Source: Erythrobacter sp. JK5 (GTDB lineage Bacteria; Pseudomonadota; Alphaproteobacteria; Sphingomonadales; Sphingomonadaceae). From it: 64,000 nt of DNA. Where the stretch lies: positions 1,178,001 through 1,242,000 of the forward strand of contig NZ_CP073577.1 in the NCBI RefSeq assembly GCF_018205975.1, read 5' to 3'. Each line of letters begins with the position of its first letter. The stretch's first letter is position 1. Under the pieces are notes generated by a model. The model had not been told where the DNA came from, ran no database searches, and was given only the letters and a program-made list of their open reading frames with translations. Shown here one piece after another: positions 45,619-54,301 of this stretch. The translations under genes were made by a program, and so were the position numbers.

Positions 45619-48600
45619 TCACTCAATATCGAGCGGCGCATAGGATTCCTGCGTCTCGCCCAATCGCTGCTTGTGCGGTGCGAGCCGGTCGGGCGAAATT
45701 TCGAACAGGCACGGCGTCTGCGTATACAGGATCGCCGCGCGAATGGCGCGGCCGGGATAGATCACCCCGAGCGCCGCCACATAGGCCGCCATCTGGCGCA
45801 GTGCAGCGGGAGGGATATCTTCTTGTCGGCGGGGCGGGCGGCGACTGGTCTTGAAATCGACCACCGTCACCGCATCGGAGGTCACCAGCAGCCGGTCGAC
45901 GGTACCGGCAACGACCATCCCGTCGACCGTCGCGGCGAGCGGGACCTCGGCCAGCGCGTCGGGCGAGAAAATCACCGCAAAGCCAGGATGATCGAGCACC
46001 GCAAGCGCGCTTGCGAGCATCTCGGCACGTGCATCGGCATCGAACGCACCGCCCTGCCGATCGAGCCACGTCCGCGCCACCTCGGCCCGGGTTTCGCGCG
46101 GCACGTCGGGGAGGCGTTCGAGCAGGCGGTGGACCAGCACGCCGCGCCGAGCGGCCTGTTGCACAAGCTCGGGTGCGAGCGGCGGATCGGCGCCCTGATC
46201 CTCGCCTGCGGCGCTCGGCGCCAGCGGTCGCGGCGGGCGCGGTTCGGGGCCGATCGGGGCTGTGACCCAGCGCGGAAGATCCGGGCCGGTTTCCGACAAT
46301 GTCTGGGCATCCTCACCGGACAGCGGATCGGCACGCCTGCCGATTTCGCGCCGCGCGCCCCAGATCGGGTCCGCGAGCTCATCTCCGAACAAGGGTTCGA
46401 GCCGGGCATACCAGCTGTCTTCGTGGGGGCCGTTCTTGAGGTCGCGCTTGCCCAGCGATCCGCCGATGAACAGCGCCTCTTCGGCCCGCGTCATCGCCAC
46501 ATAGAGCAGCCGCCAGTGCTCCTGCATCGCGCTCGCCGCCTTCGCTTCCGCTGCCGTCTTTACCGGACCCGCGCGTTCTTCCTTCTTGACCGAAGGCAGC
46601 GGGACCTTGCGGCGCTCTTGCTCGGGAGTGGCCTCGCCCAGCGGGGTCTCCCCAAGCTCGAGATCGCCGGGATCGCCCGGCTTTCCGGTCGCATCGGCGA
46701 GGATCACGATCGGCGCCTGCAATCCCTTCGACCCGTGCACGGTCATAACCCGCACCTGCCCGCCGGCATCGTCTGCATCGCGCTTCAATTCCTCGCTCGA
46801 AGCGTCGAACCATTCGATGAACGCAGCAAGGCTGGGAACGTGCGCGCTCTGATAGGCGAATGCGGTGTTGACCAGCTCGTCGATCGGATCGTTCGCCTCG
46901 CGACCCAGCCGTGAAACCAGCCTGCGCCGCCCCTGCCACGGGCCGGTGAGCAACCACGCCAGCAGCGCCTGCGGGGTCTCGAAGTCGGCCCGGGCCAGCA
47001 ATTGCCCGAGCCGCGCGCACGTTTCCCGGACGAAGGGCGCGGCGTGATCGCGGAGGTGATTCCACAGCCGCACGTCGCGACCGCGCGGGACGTATTCCAG
47101 CAGGTCGTCCTGGCTCCAGCCGATCAGCGGCGATCCGAGCAAATTGGCGAGCGACAGGTCGTCGAGCGGCTGCGCGGCGAACCTCAACGCCGCCATCAGG
47201 TCCTGCACCGCCAGCGGCGCGCCGAGGCGCAGCCGGTCGACCCCGGCCACCGGCACCTTGCGCGCGTGGAGCTGCGCGACGATCTGCGCCGCGAGCGCAC
47301 CGCGCTTGCGCACCAGCACCATGATATCGCCCGGTGCGGCATGGCGGCGCCTGCCGCCCTTTTCGAGCACGAAGCGCTCTTCGCCTTCGACCCAGCGCTG
47401 CACCTGCTCGGCGATCTTGCCAGCCAGCACGGTCTCGTGGGCGGGCAGCCAGTCGCGTTCCTGCGCTTCGTCTTCCTCCGGATCGAGCGTTTCTGCGGTC
47501 ACCGGCGTCCACAACGTGACCAGTCCGGCGCGCTCGTCGCCTTCGTGCGGAGCGGGTGGATCGGGCAGGCCGAAGGCATCGTGCCCGAGCGTTTCGATCG
47601 CGCGGTTGACGAAGGCCAGCACCGGCTGCGACGTCCGGAACGACCGCCCGAGATCGAGCTCCTCCCAATTGGGGATCAGCCGATTGGCGCGCAGCTGCGA
47701 CGCGTTCTCGCGCGCATCCATGATCCGTTGGCGGATCTTGATCTTGGCGCGCTCGTAATTCTCCGGACTGGTCCCCTGGAATCCGAAAATCGCCTGCTTG
47801 TAATCGCCGACCGTGAAGATGGTGCGCAGCTTGTCCCCCGCCGCGCCCTCGCCGCTGAAGAAATCGTCGATCAGCGCATCGACGATGTCCCATTGCGCGC
47901 GATTGGTATCCTGCGCTTCGTCGATCAGGATGTGATCGAATTGCCGATCGAGCTTGTAGCGAATCCAGTCGGACGCGATGCTGCCGTTGAGCAAGGCGGC
48001 CGCCTTGCGGATCAGGTCGTTGAAGTCGAGCAGCCCGTCGCGCCGCTTCGCCTCCTCCCAGCGCAGCCAGAACGCCCGCCCGAGCTCGAGCGCGTGAGTG
48101 AGGAGATCGGCGAGGTCGAGCAGGGCTTGGTGCTCAGAATAGATCGCTACCGCTTCGGCAACTTCCTGCTGCCGATTTATGAACTCAGGATCGTGCTTGG
48201 TAACAAATCTGATTTTTCCGTTGGGAAGCCCATCTGCATTGAGGACGGTTCCGAGGAGGCATGGAAGGCCCTGAGAACGGTCGGCCTTTCCAATGGCTAG
48301 CCATTCCCGAATAGCAGCCAGGGCCTTCAATCCATCTTTCTTTCCCCATTCTTCAAGCGGGCCGATCATCGCCTGAAGTTGATGGTCGGGGAACGTCGCA
48401 GGTTCGAGCAATCGGCTCGCCCAATTGTCATCGGCATCGGCCGGCATTTCAAGCAAAGTATGCACCCGCGGTCGCATCGGGGGCTGCCACGCGCCGGTCC
48501 CTTCCCACATCTCGGCCTGGCTGGCGCAGCGCATCAGCCAGCCGCGCAGCGCGCCCGGTTCCTTGCGCGTGGTGAACATCTCGACCGCATCGAGCACCGC

Positions 48601-49137
48601 CGCATCGCCGCGCGTGTCGGCGTCGTCGAGCATGTCGGCGAGGACTTCGCGCGCCAGCAATTCGCGCTCGCGATCCTCCATCGGCCGCGCTCCCGGCATC
48701 AGATCGGCTTCCTCGGGGAAATTGGCGAGCAGCCATTGCGAGAAGGCATGGATCGTATCGATTCTGAGGCCGCCGCCGGGGCAATCGAGCACGCTTGCGA
48801 ACAGCGTTCGGGCGCGCTCGCGCACCGCGTCGGTCTGCTCCGCCCCCAGATCGCCGAGTTCCCTGAACAGCTTGGTGTCGTCCAGCCGCACCCAGCGCGC
48901 CAGCACCGCGTTGATGCGATTGGCCATCTCCGCCGCGCCAGCCTTGGTAAAGGTCAGACACAGGATTTCGGACGGTTTGACGTCGGGCCTCAGCAAAAGC
49001 CGCAGCACCCGCGCGGACAGCACCTGCGTCTTGCCCGTTCCCGCGGAGGCCGAAAGCCAGACATTGTCGCGCGGATCGACTGCGCGGCGCTGGTTTCCCT
49101 CCAGCGGAAAGACGAGGCCCGAACCGGAGCTGCTCAT
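45619..49137 (-). CDS. addA: double-strand break repair helicase-nuclease AddA
   Basis: 1172 aa UvrD-like helicase with a C-terminal RecB-type nuclease. Walker A is SASAGTGKTQVL (29-40), motif II includes ILIDEAQDTNRAQWD, the helicase C-part has VMTVHGSKGLQAPIV, and the nuclease has VDFKTSRRPP followed by QMAAYVAAL. Works with AddB to resect broken ends for RecA loading. The ATG at 49137 overlaps the addB stop (ATGA). Confidence 0.96.
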   Translation of the reverse strand: MSSSGSGLVFPLEGNQRRAVDPRDNVWLSASAGTGKTQVLSARVLRLLLRPDVKPSEILCLTFTKAGAAEMANRINAVLARWVRLDDTKLFRELGDLGAEQTDAVRERARTLFASVLDCPGGGLRIDTIHAFSQWLLANFPEEADLMPGARPMEDRERELLAREVLADMLDDADTRGDAAVLDAVEMFTTRKEPGALRGWLMRCASQAEMWEGTGAWQPPMRPRVHTLLEMPADADDNWASRLLEPATFPDHQLQAMIGPLEEWGKKDGLKALAAIREWLAIGKADRSQGLPCLLGTVLNADGLPNGKIRFVTKHDPEFINRQQEVAEAVAIYSEHQALLDLADLLTHALELGRAFWLRWEEAKRRDGLLDFNDLIRKAAALLNGSIASDWIRYKLDRQFDHILIDEAQDTNRAQWDIVDALIDDFFSGEGAAGDKLRTIFTVGDYKQAIFGFQGTSPENYERAKIKIRQRIMDARENASQLRANRLIPNWEELDLGRSFRTSQPVLAFVNRAIETLGHDAFGLPDPPAPHEGDERAGLVTLWTPVTAETLDPEEDEAQERDWLPAHETVLAGKIAEQVQRWVEGEERFVLEKGGRRRHAAPGDIMVLVRKRGALAAQIVAQLHARKVPVAGVDRLRLGAPLAVQDLMAALRFAAQPLDDLSLANLLGSPLIGWSQDDLLEYVPRGRDVRLWNHLRDHAAPFVRETCARLGQLLARADFETPQALLAWLLTGPWQGRRRLVSRLGREANDPIDELVNTAFAYQSAHVPSLAAFIEWFDASSEELKRDADDAGGQVRVMTVHGSKGLQAPIVILADATGKPGDPGDLELGETPLGEATPEQERRKVPLPSVKKEERAGPVKTAAEAKAASAMQEHWRLLYVAMTRAEEALFIGGSLGKRDLKNGPHEDSWYARLEPLFGDELADPIWGARREIGRRADPLSGEDAQTLSETGPDLPRWVTAPIGPEPRPPRPLAPSAAGEDQGADPPLAPELVQQAARRGVLVHRLLERLPDVPRETRAEVARTWLDRQGGAFDADARAEMLASALAVLDHPGFAVIFSPDALAEVPLAATVDGMVVAGTVDRLLVTSDAVTVVDFKTSRRPPRRQEDIPPAALRQMAAYVAALGVIYPGRAIRAAILYTQTPCLFEISPDRLAPHKQRLGETQESYAPLDIE

Positions 49138-52100
49138 GTCGGATCCCCCCGCGTCCCTGACGCGGTCGCCTCGGCAATCCATTCTTCCAGCCGCATCAGC
49201 TGGTCATAATCGGTGTAGCCCGGATAGTCGGGATTTTCCTTGGCGGTGAACGGATCGCGACCGTTGATGAAGCGGCGGATCGCTTTGCCCAGCTTTTCCT
49301 CGTGCGCGGGAAGGAAGCGGTCGGGATCGAGCCCGGTGTTCTTTCGGTCGACCTTCAGGGGCTTGTCAATGAAACCGAATTTGCCGTCCTTGCGACAGCG
49401 CGCCAGGGACCAGTATTCGAACCCTGTCGCCTCGCCGCTGATCGATGCCCCGTCCGCCTTGAAGCTGCCGTCGCGCGCGATCAGTCCGAGCACGCCGAGT
49501 TGCAGGGCATACCCGGCTTCGACCTGCCTCGCAGTGGGCGGTGTGCCGGTCTTGTAATCGACGATCGCAAGCGAACCGTCGGCCAGTCGGTCGATCCGGT
49601 CGGCGCGGCCGCTGACGCGAACTCCGTCAAACACGATGCTGCCCTTGGTTTCCGTCGCGACAACCGTGCGCCCCTGCTCGCGCGCTTCGTCGATCCATCG
49701 CTCGAACCGCTCGAGCGCCGCGACGATCCGGGGTCGCCACAGGCCCCAGAACAGCGGATGGACCTCTGCCGCGCGCAGTTTGGCCTCTGCGAAGGGGCGG
49801 ATCGCGAGGTCGGGCTGCTCCACCCTTGCCTTATGCCAGGCATCAAGGATGTCGTGCACCAGCGTTCCGCGCAAGGCGGCGTCGTCGAACGGATCCGCAG
49901 CCAGCGGATCGAGCCTGTCCAGCCGCAGGATTTTCTGCGCGTAGAACTGGTACGGATCGCCCAGCAGGCGATCGAGCGCGGTGGCGCTTATTTCGGTCTG
50001 TCGGAGCTCCGGCGCTGGGTCGGGCGCGGGCCGAGGATAGGGTTCCGCCTTGGGCGGCGCGCGGTCGAGCTGCGGCAGGATCGCCGGAATGCGCTCCTCG
50101 CGGTGATCCGTGGCCAGATCGCCCAGCAGCGCTTCGACCCGCAGCAGGAATCGCGAAGGCCGCGTCGGCCCGTCGGCATCGCGCTGCGCCCGGCTCAGCA
50201 CAACTTCGGGCGCGCCCATCGCCCCCGCGAGATCGTGCGCCGAAAGACCGATCCGGAACTCCGCACCGGGCACGCCGAGCGCGCGCAACACGCCCGGTGC
50301 CAGCAGGGCGTCCGGCGCCGGTGCCTGCGGCCAGCTGCCTTCGTTGAGGCCGCCGCAGACAACCAGGTCGGCGCGCGTCATGCGGCTTTCGAGCAGGCCG
50401 TAGATCGCCACGCGCGGGTGCCCGCCATAGGGGGGGCGAACGGCAATCTCGTCCATCGCGTCGCGCAGCACCCCGGCGAGGTCGCGCGGCTCGATCATCG
50501 TTCCGACGTCGCGGGCGTGGAGGCGAAGGTCCTCGACCATTGCCGCCAGCGCCCGTCCATCCTCGCGCGCCCACACCGCCTCGCCGGCGAGCGTTTCGGT
50601 CGCGACGACCACCGCGTCGATCAGGCTCGCGAAGGGCAGCGCATGGCTGTCGAAAAGCAGCGGCTCGACGACCGCTTCGACCGCCTGCCACCACTCGGCG
50701 AGCTCAGCCTTCGCGGCCACCCGCCGCAGCGGCGCGAGACCCGGTGGAGGCGTGGGCCCACGCAGCGCGCGGTCGAATGTGCGCAGCGCGCGCAGCCACG
50801 CCGCCCGCTTCTCCCCGTCCTGCGAATGGACCAGCGGATGCGCGAGCAATGCAATCAGCCCGGCCGGCGGCAGACCATGCGAGACAATCTCCGCCAACAG
50901 AGCCAGCAACCGTCCGGCGGGTGTCAGCGACAAGGCGCGCCCGGCGGAATCGTCTGCGGCGATGTTCCAGCGCTCGAGGTGCTGCACCACGCGGCGCGCA
51001 AGCGCACGGTCGGCGGTCACCACCGCCACGCGCTTTTCAGGCTCCTCCAGTGCCTCTCGCACCAGCAATGCTATCGCCTGCGCCTCTTCCTCGCCGGTCG
51101 CGCTCGTCAGCAGGCGCACGCCGGACAAACGGCGATTGTCGGGGCCCAGGTGGACCCATGTCTGGCTCGCCTGCGGCGGCAGGAACAGCGAACTGATCGC
51201 GCGGCTGCGATCGGGCTCCGAAGCGGACGCACCCTTGCGGTGCCAGGGGCGGACTTCCTCGCGGGCGATGCCCATGCGGCCCAGCAGCAGCTTGAGGTGA
51301 TATTGCGGATGGGTCAGCGCATCGCCCTGCGCAAACACGGTCTCGCCCGGTTCGGGAGCCATTCCCGCCCGGCCCAACTCGTCCCACGCTGCCTTGTCCA
51401 TCGCGAGGTCGAGATCGGGCAGGATCACCGCGCCACGAGGCAGGTTGGCAATCGCGCGCAGCATCCGCGCCAGCGCCGGCGCGGCGCTGGTAACCCCCGC
51501 GGCCACGATCGGGGTCGGGGGCGGATTGGCACGCCAGCGCGCTGTGGCACGGTCGAACAACAAATTGCGCCGGGTCGCCGCATCGACTTCGCCCCGATCA
51601 CCGAGCGTGAACTGCCAGCGCGTATGGACCTGTGCGAACAGCCGGATCGAGTCTTCCCAATGCCTGGCGAGGTTGGGAGCCAGATCGAGCACCCTGGGGT
51701 CGATCAGGTCGCCCGGCGACTTCTCCTCGACCAGCAACCGGTCGATCGTGCGCGCGATGTCGCGCGCCATCCGCAACCGCGCGGCTCCGGGAAGCGGTGG
51801 CTTGCCCTGCGCGGCCATGGCCTCATCGAGCAGGTCGGCAAGTTCGAGCCAGCGCCGCGTCGGTTCGACCGCCGGAGGGACATCAGTTGCGCCGAGCGGG
51901 TCAAGCAGGTTGCCCAGTGCCTCGTCGAGATCGAGGTCGCCGACGGTGACCATGCGGGGCCTCAGCAGGCCCGTGTCGCCCGAATGGCGGATAAACGCAT
52001 CGGCTAGGGTGCGCGCGGCACGGCTGCTGGGCACCAGCAGCGTGAGCCGCGCCAGTCCCAGCTCCCCCTCGGAATAGCGCGGCACTAGCCCTGCGACGAG

Positions 52101-52163
52101 CGCATCGGCAAAGCCGCGATGCGCAGCGATCGAATAGATGCTGGGGGCGGCGGCCTCAGCCAC
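49134..52163 (-). CDS. addB: double-strand break repair protein AddB
   Basis: 1009 aa, alphaproteobacterial AddB type. The N-terminus has the degenerate nucleotide-site area LLVPSSRAARTLADAF, and the C-terminal nuclease has VDYKTGTPPTARQVEAGYALQL. Iron-sulfur cysteines of the Bacillus form are not seen. The GTG at 52163 overlaps the murU stop by 8 nt and gives VAEAAAPSIYSIAAHRG; longer forms are not supported. Partner of AddA. Confidence 0.92.
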   Translation of the reverse strand: MAEAAAPSIYSIAAHRGFADALVAGLVPRYSEGELGLARLTLLVPSSRAARTLADAFIRHSGDTGLLRPRMVTVGDLDLDEALGNLLDPLGATDVPPAVEPTRRWLELADLLDEAMAAQGKPPLPGAARLRMARDIARTIDRLLVEEKSPGDLIDPRVLDLAPNLARHWEDSIRLFAQVHTRWQFTLGDRGEVDAATRRNLLFDRATARWRANPPPTPIVAAGVTSAAPALARMLRAIANLPRGAVILPDLDLAMDKAAWDELGRAGMAPEPGETVFAQGDALTHPQYHLKLLLGRMGIAREEVRPWHRKGASASEPDRSRAISSLFLPPQASQTWVHLGPDNRRLSGVRLLTSATGEEEAQAIALLVREALEEPEKRVAVVTADRALARRVVQHLERWNIAADDSAGRALSLTPAGRLLALLAEIVSHGLPPAGLIALLAHPLVHSQDGEKRAAWLRALRTFDRALRGPTPPPGLAPLRRVAAKAELAEWWQAVEAVVEPLLFDSHALPFASLIDAVVVATETLAGEAVWAREDGRALAAMVEDLRLHARDVGTMIEPRDLAGVLRDAMDEIAVRPPYGGHPRVAIYGLLESRMTRADLVVCGGLNEGSWPQAPAPDALLAPGVLRALGVPGAEFRIGLSAHDLAGAMGAPEVVLSRAQRDADGPTRPSRFLLRVEALLGDLATDHREERIPAILPQLDRAPPKAEPYPRPAPDPAPELRQTEISATALDRLLGDPYQFYAQKILRLDRLDPLAADPFDDAALRGTLVHDILDAWHKARVEQPDLAIRPFAEAKLRAAEVHPLFWGLWRPRIVAALERFERWIDEAREQGRTVVATETKGSIVFDGVRVSGRADRIDRLADGSLAIVDYKTGTPPTARQVEAGYALQLGVLGLIARDGSFKADGASISGEATGFEYWSLARCRKDGKFGFIDKPLKVDRKNTGLDPDRFLPAHEEKLGKAIRRFINGRDPFTAKENPDYPGYTDYDQLMRLEEWIAEATASGTRGDPT

Positions 52164-52872
52164 GCTCGATCGCGTCTTCGGTGGGCTTGATCGCGTCCGG
52201 CGTTCCGACTTCGAACCATCGCCCGGTGAACGACAGGCCGAACAGCCGGTCTTCCTCGATCGCACGGTTCCACAGGATGTTGGTCGAGAACTTGCCCTCC
52301 GGCGCGTTACGCAGCAGCCGGTGCGAGATCAGCTGGATGCCGGTGTAGATGAACGGAGCGATGCGGCCCGAACTGCGGCGCGAAAGCCTCCCTCGCGGGT
52401 CCATGTGGAAATCGCCTGGCCCGTTGAAGTTGCTCGCGCGTGCGTGCGACACCACCAGAAGCAGTGCGTCCATTTCTTTCGGGTTCCAGCGCGCGGACAG
52501 GTCGGCAAAGGCGTCCCGCGGGCCTTCGAGCCAGATATTGTCGGCGTTGAGGCAGAAGAACGGATCGGGCAAATGATCCCGCGCCTTGATCAGTCCGCCG
52601 CCCGTTTCGAGCAGTTCCGCCCGCTCGTCGGAGATCAGGACCTGGGGGTGCGCGCGCTCGAGCACATGCGCTTCGAGCGCGTCGGCGAGATAATGCACGT
52701 TGACGACCGCGCGGGCGACGCCGGCTTCGGCCAGCCGATCGAGCGCGTGATCGATCAGCGGCTTGCCCGAAACCCGCACCAGCGGCTTGGGCATGGTCGC
52801 GGTGAGCGGGCGCATGCGCTTGCCGAGGCCCGCAGCCATCACCATCGCGGTGTCGCTCGCCAGCTTGCTCAC
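52156..52872 (-). CDS. murU: MurNAc-1-phosphate uridylyltransferase-like nucleotidyltransferase
   Basis: 238 aa nucleotidyltransferase. The NTP signature is AAGLGKRMRPLT with the following KPLVRVSGKPLIDHAL, and metal contacts are in LNADNIW. Together with AmgK it forms the peptidoglycan-recycling bypass that makes UDP-MurNAc directly. The GTG at 52872 overlaps the amgK stop (GTGA). A general sugar-phosphate nucleotidyltransferase is the alternative reading. Confidence 0.87.
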   Translation of the reverse strand: MSKLASDTAMVMAAGLGKRMRPLTATMPKPLVRVSGKPLIDHALDRLAEAGVARAVVNVHYLADALEAHVLERAHPQVLISDERAELLETGGGLIKARDHLPDPFFCLNADNIWLEGPRDAFADLSARWNPKEMDALLLVVSHARASNFNGPGDFHMDPRGRLSRRSSGRIAPFIYTGIQLISHRLLRNAPEGKFSTNILWNRAIEEDRLFGLSFTGRWFEVGTPDAIKPTEDAIERG

Positions 52873-53858
52873 GCGACCTTGCCCCCGCCCGATCTGCGCA
52901 ATTCGTCGGGGACATTGGCGGCGAACCATTGCGCCACCGGCTCCAGCGCCGGGTGCGCCAGATCGCGCTCCATGGCCGTCCAGACCCGCGGGATGAAATC
53001 GAGGTAGCGCGGCTTGCCGTCGCGTTTGTGGAGCCGCGAGAAGATGCCGACGATCTTGGCATTGCGCTGCGCGCCGAGCCGCGCATAATCCGCCGCAAAG
53101 TCGCCATCGACCTCGACACGGTCGCAATAGCGCGCCAGCATCGCCGCCTCGAGCTCTTCCGAAACGTCGCGCCGGGCATCCTGCAACAGCGAGACCAGAT
53201 CGTAGGCCGGGTGCCCGACCAGCGCGTCCTGAAAATCGATCAGCCCCTGCGGCGCGCGCCGGGCGGGGTCGCCCAGCAGCATGATGTTTTCCGCGTGGTA
53301 ATCGCGCAGCACCGTCACACCGTTGCGCTGGCGCGGCATCATCGGAGCCAGCGCGGCATCCCATGCTTCGCCGTAACCCGCAACATCCACGTCCAGTCCC
53401 CGCGCCGGGCAATACCATTCGGTGAACAGCCCCGCCTCGCGCTGATAGGTCGGCATGTCGTAATCGGCAAACGGCCCCGCCGGTCGACCATGCAGTTCGA
53501 CCAGCGTATCGATCGCGCCTTCATAGGCCGGCACCTCGCGGTCGGGGTGCGCGTCTAGCCAGTCGCGCATCCGGTCATCGCCGAAATCCTCGAGCAGCAC
53601 CCAGCCTTTGGCGGGATCGGCAGCGAATATCTCGGGCGCGCGCATCCCGTGTCGGTTGAGCCAGTCCGCGACCTTGAGGAACGGTTCGGGGTCCTCGTGC
53701 GGCGGCGGGGCGTGCATCAGCATCGCGCGCGACCGGTCGGGGCGGCGCACGCGGAAATAGCGGCGGAACGAGGCATCGCCCGGAATGGGATCGACCGCCG
53801 CGCCGCCCCATCCCGCTTCGGCGAGAAATTCCTGCAACCCTTCGGGAAGTTCGCTCAT
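52869..53858 (-). CDS. amgK: cell-wall sugar kinase AmgK (aminoglycoside phosphotransferase fold)
   Basis: 329 aa. Kinase-like catalytic loop LRDYHAENIML (D, H and N in the Brenner-type positions) and metal loop LIDFQDALVGHPAYDL. Phosphorylates MurNAc/GlcNAc at the anomeric position in recycling. The ATG overlaps the tsaE stop. Gene order tsaE-amgK-murU agrees with other proteobacteria. Confidence 0.88.
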   Translation of the reverse strand: MSELPEGLQEFLAEAGWGGAAVDPIPGDASFRRYFRVRRPDRSRAMLMHAPPPHEDPEPFLKVADWLNRHGMRAPEIFAADPAKGWVLLEDFGDDRMRDWLDAHPDREVPAYEGAIDTLVELHGRPAGPFADYDMPTYQREAGLFTEWYCPARGLDVDVAGYGEAWDAALAPMMPRQRNGVTVLRDYHAENIMLLGDPARRAPQGLIDFQDALVGHPAYDLVSLLQDARRDVSEELEAAMLARYCDRVEVDGDFAADYARLGAQRNAKIVGIFSRLHKRDGKPRYLDFIPRVWTAMERDLAHPALEPVAQWFAANVPDELRRSGGGKVA

Positions 53859-54301
53859 GGTGCGCGCCCTACCCAATCCGTGCCGGGATTCGCAATCGCA
53901 ACCCGCCCCTCGTCCGCATTTTCCAGCCGGATCGACAGGCAGCCCGGTTCGTGGCCGAACCCGCCCGCGTTTTCGGGCCATTCGGCGATCAGCGCCGCCC
54001 CCTCGCGATATTCGTCGAGCCCCAGCTCCACCAGCTCGGCGAGTGTCTCGATCCGGTAGAAATCCGCGTGCACGACAGGCACTGCGAGCGGCGGGGCGTC
54101 ATAGGTCTCGATGATGGTGAAGGTTGGTGACGGCACTTCGCCCTCGTACCCGAGAGCGGCAATTATCGCGCGCGCCAGCGTGGTCTTGCCCGCGCCGAGC
54201 GCGCCGGACAACGCCACCACGTCGCCCGCGCGCAGCTTTGCGGCGATTGCGGCTCCATAGCGCGCCATGGCGGCGAGATCGGGCAGGTCGGTTTTCGTCA
54301 T
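53855..54301 (-). CDS. tsaE: tRNA threonylcarbamoyladenosine biosynthesis ATPase TsaE
   Basis: 148 aa. P-loop GALGAGKT (33-40), the conserved PSPTFTIIETY, HADFYRIE and IAEWPENA. Part of the TsaBCDE system that modifies A37 of ANN-decoding tRNAs. ATGA overlaps on both sides, with divL upstream and amgK downstream. Confidence 0.95.
   Translation of the reverse strand: MTKTDLPDLAAMARYGAAIAAKLRAGDVVALSGALGAGKTTLARAIIAALGYEGEVPSPTFTIIETYDAPPLAVPVVHADFYRIETLAELVELGLDEYREGAALIAEWPENAGGFGHEPGCLSIRLENADEGRVAIANPGTDWVGRAP

Noticed and set aside
49302..52007. Plus-strand open frame of 901 codons
   Set aside because: Antisense to addB, no recognisable domain.
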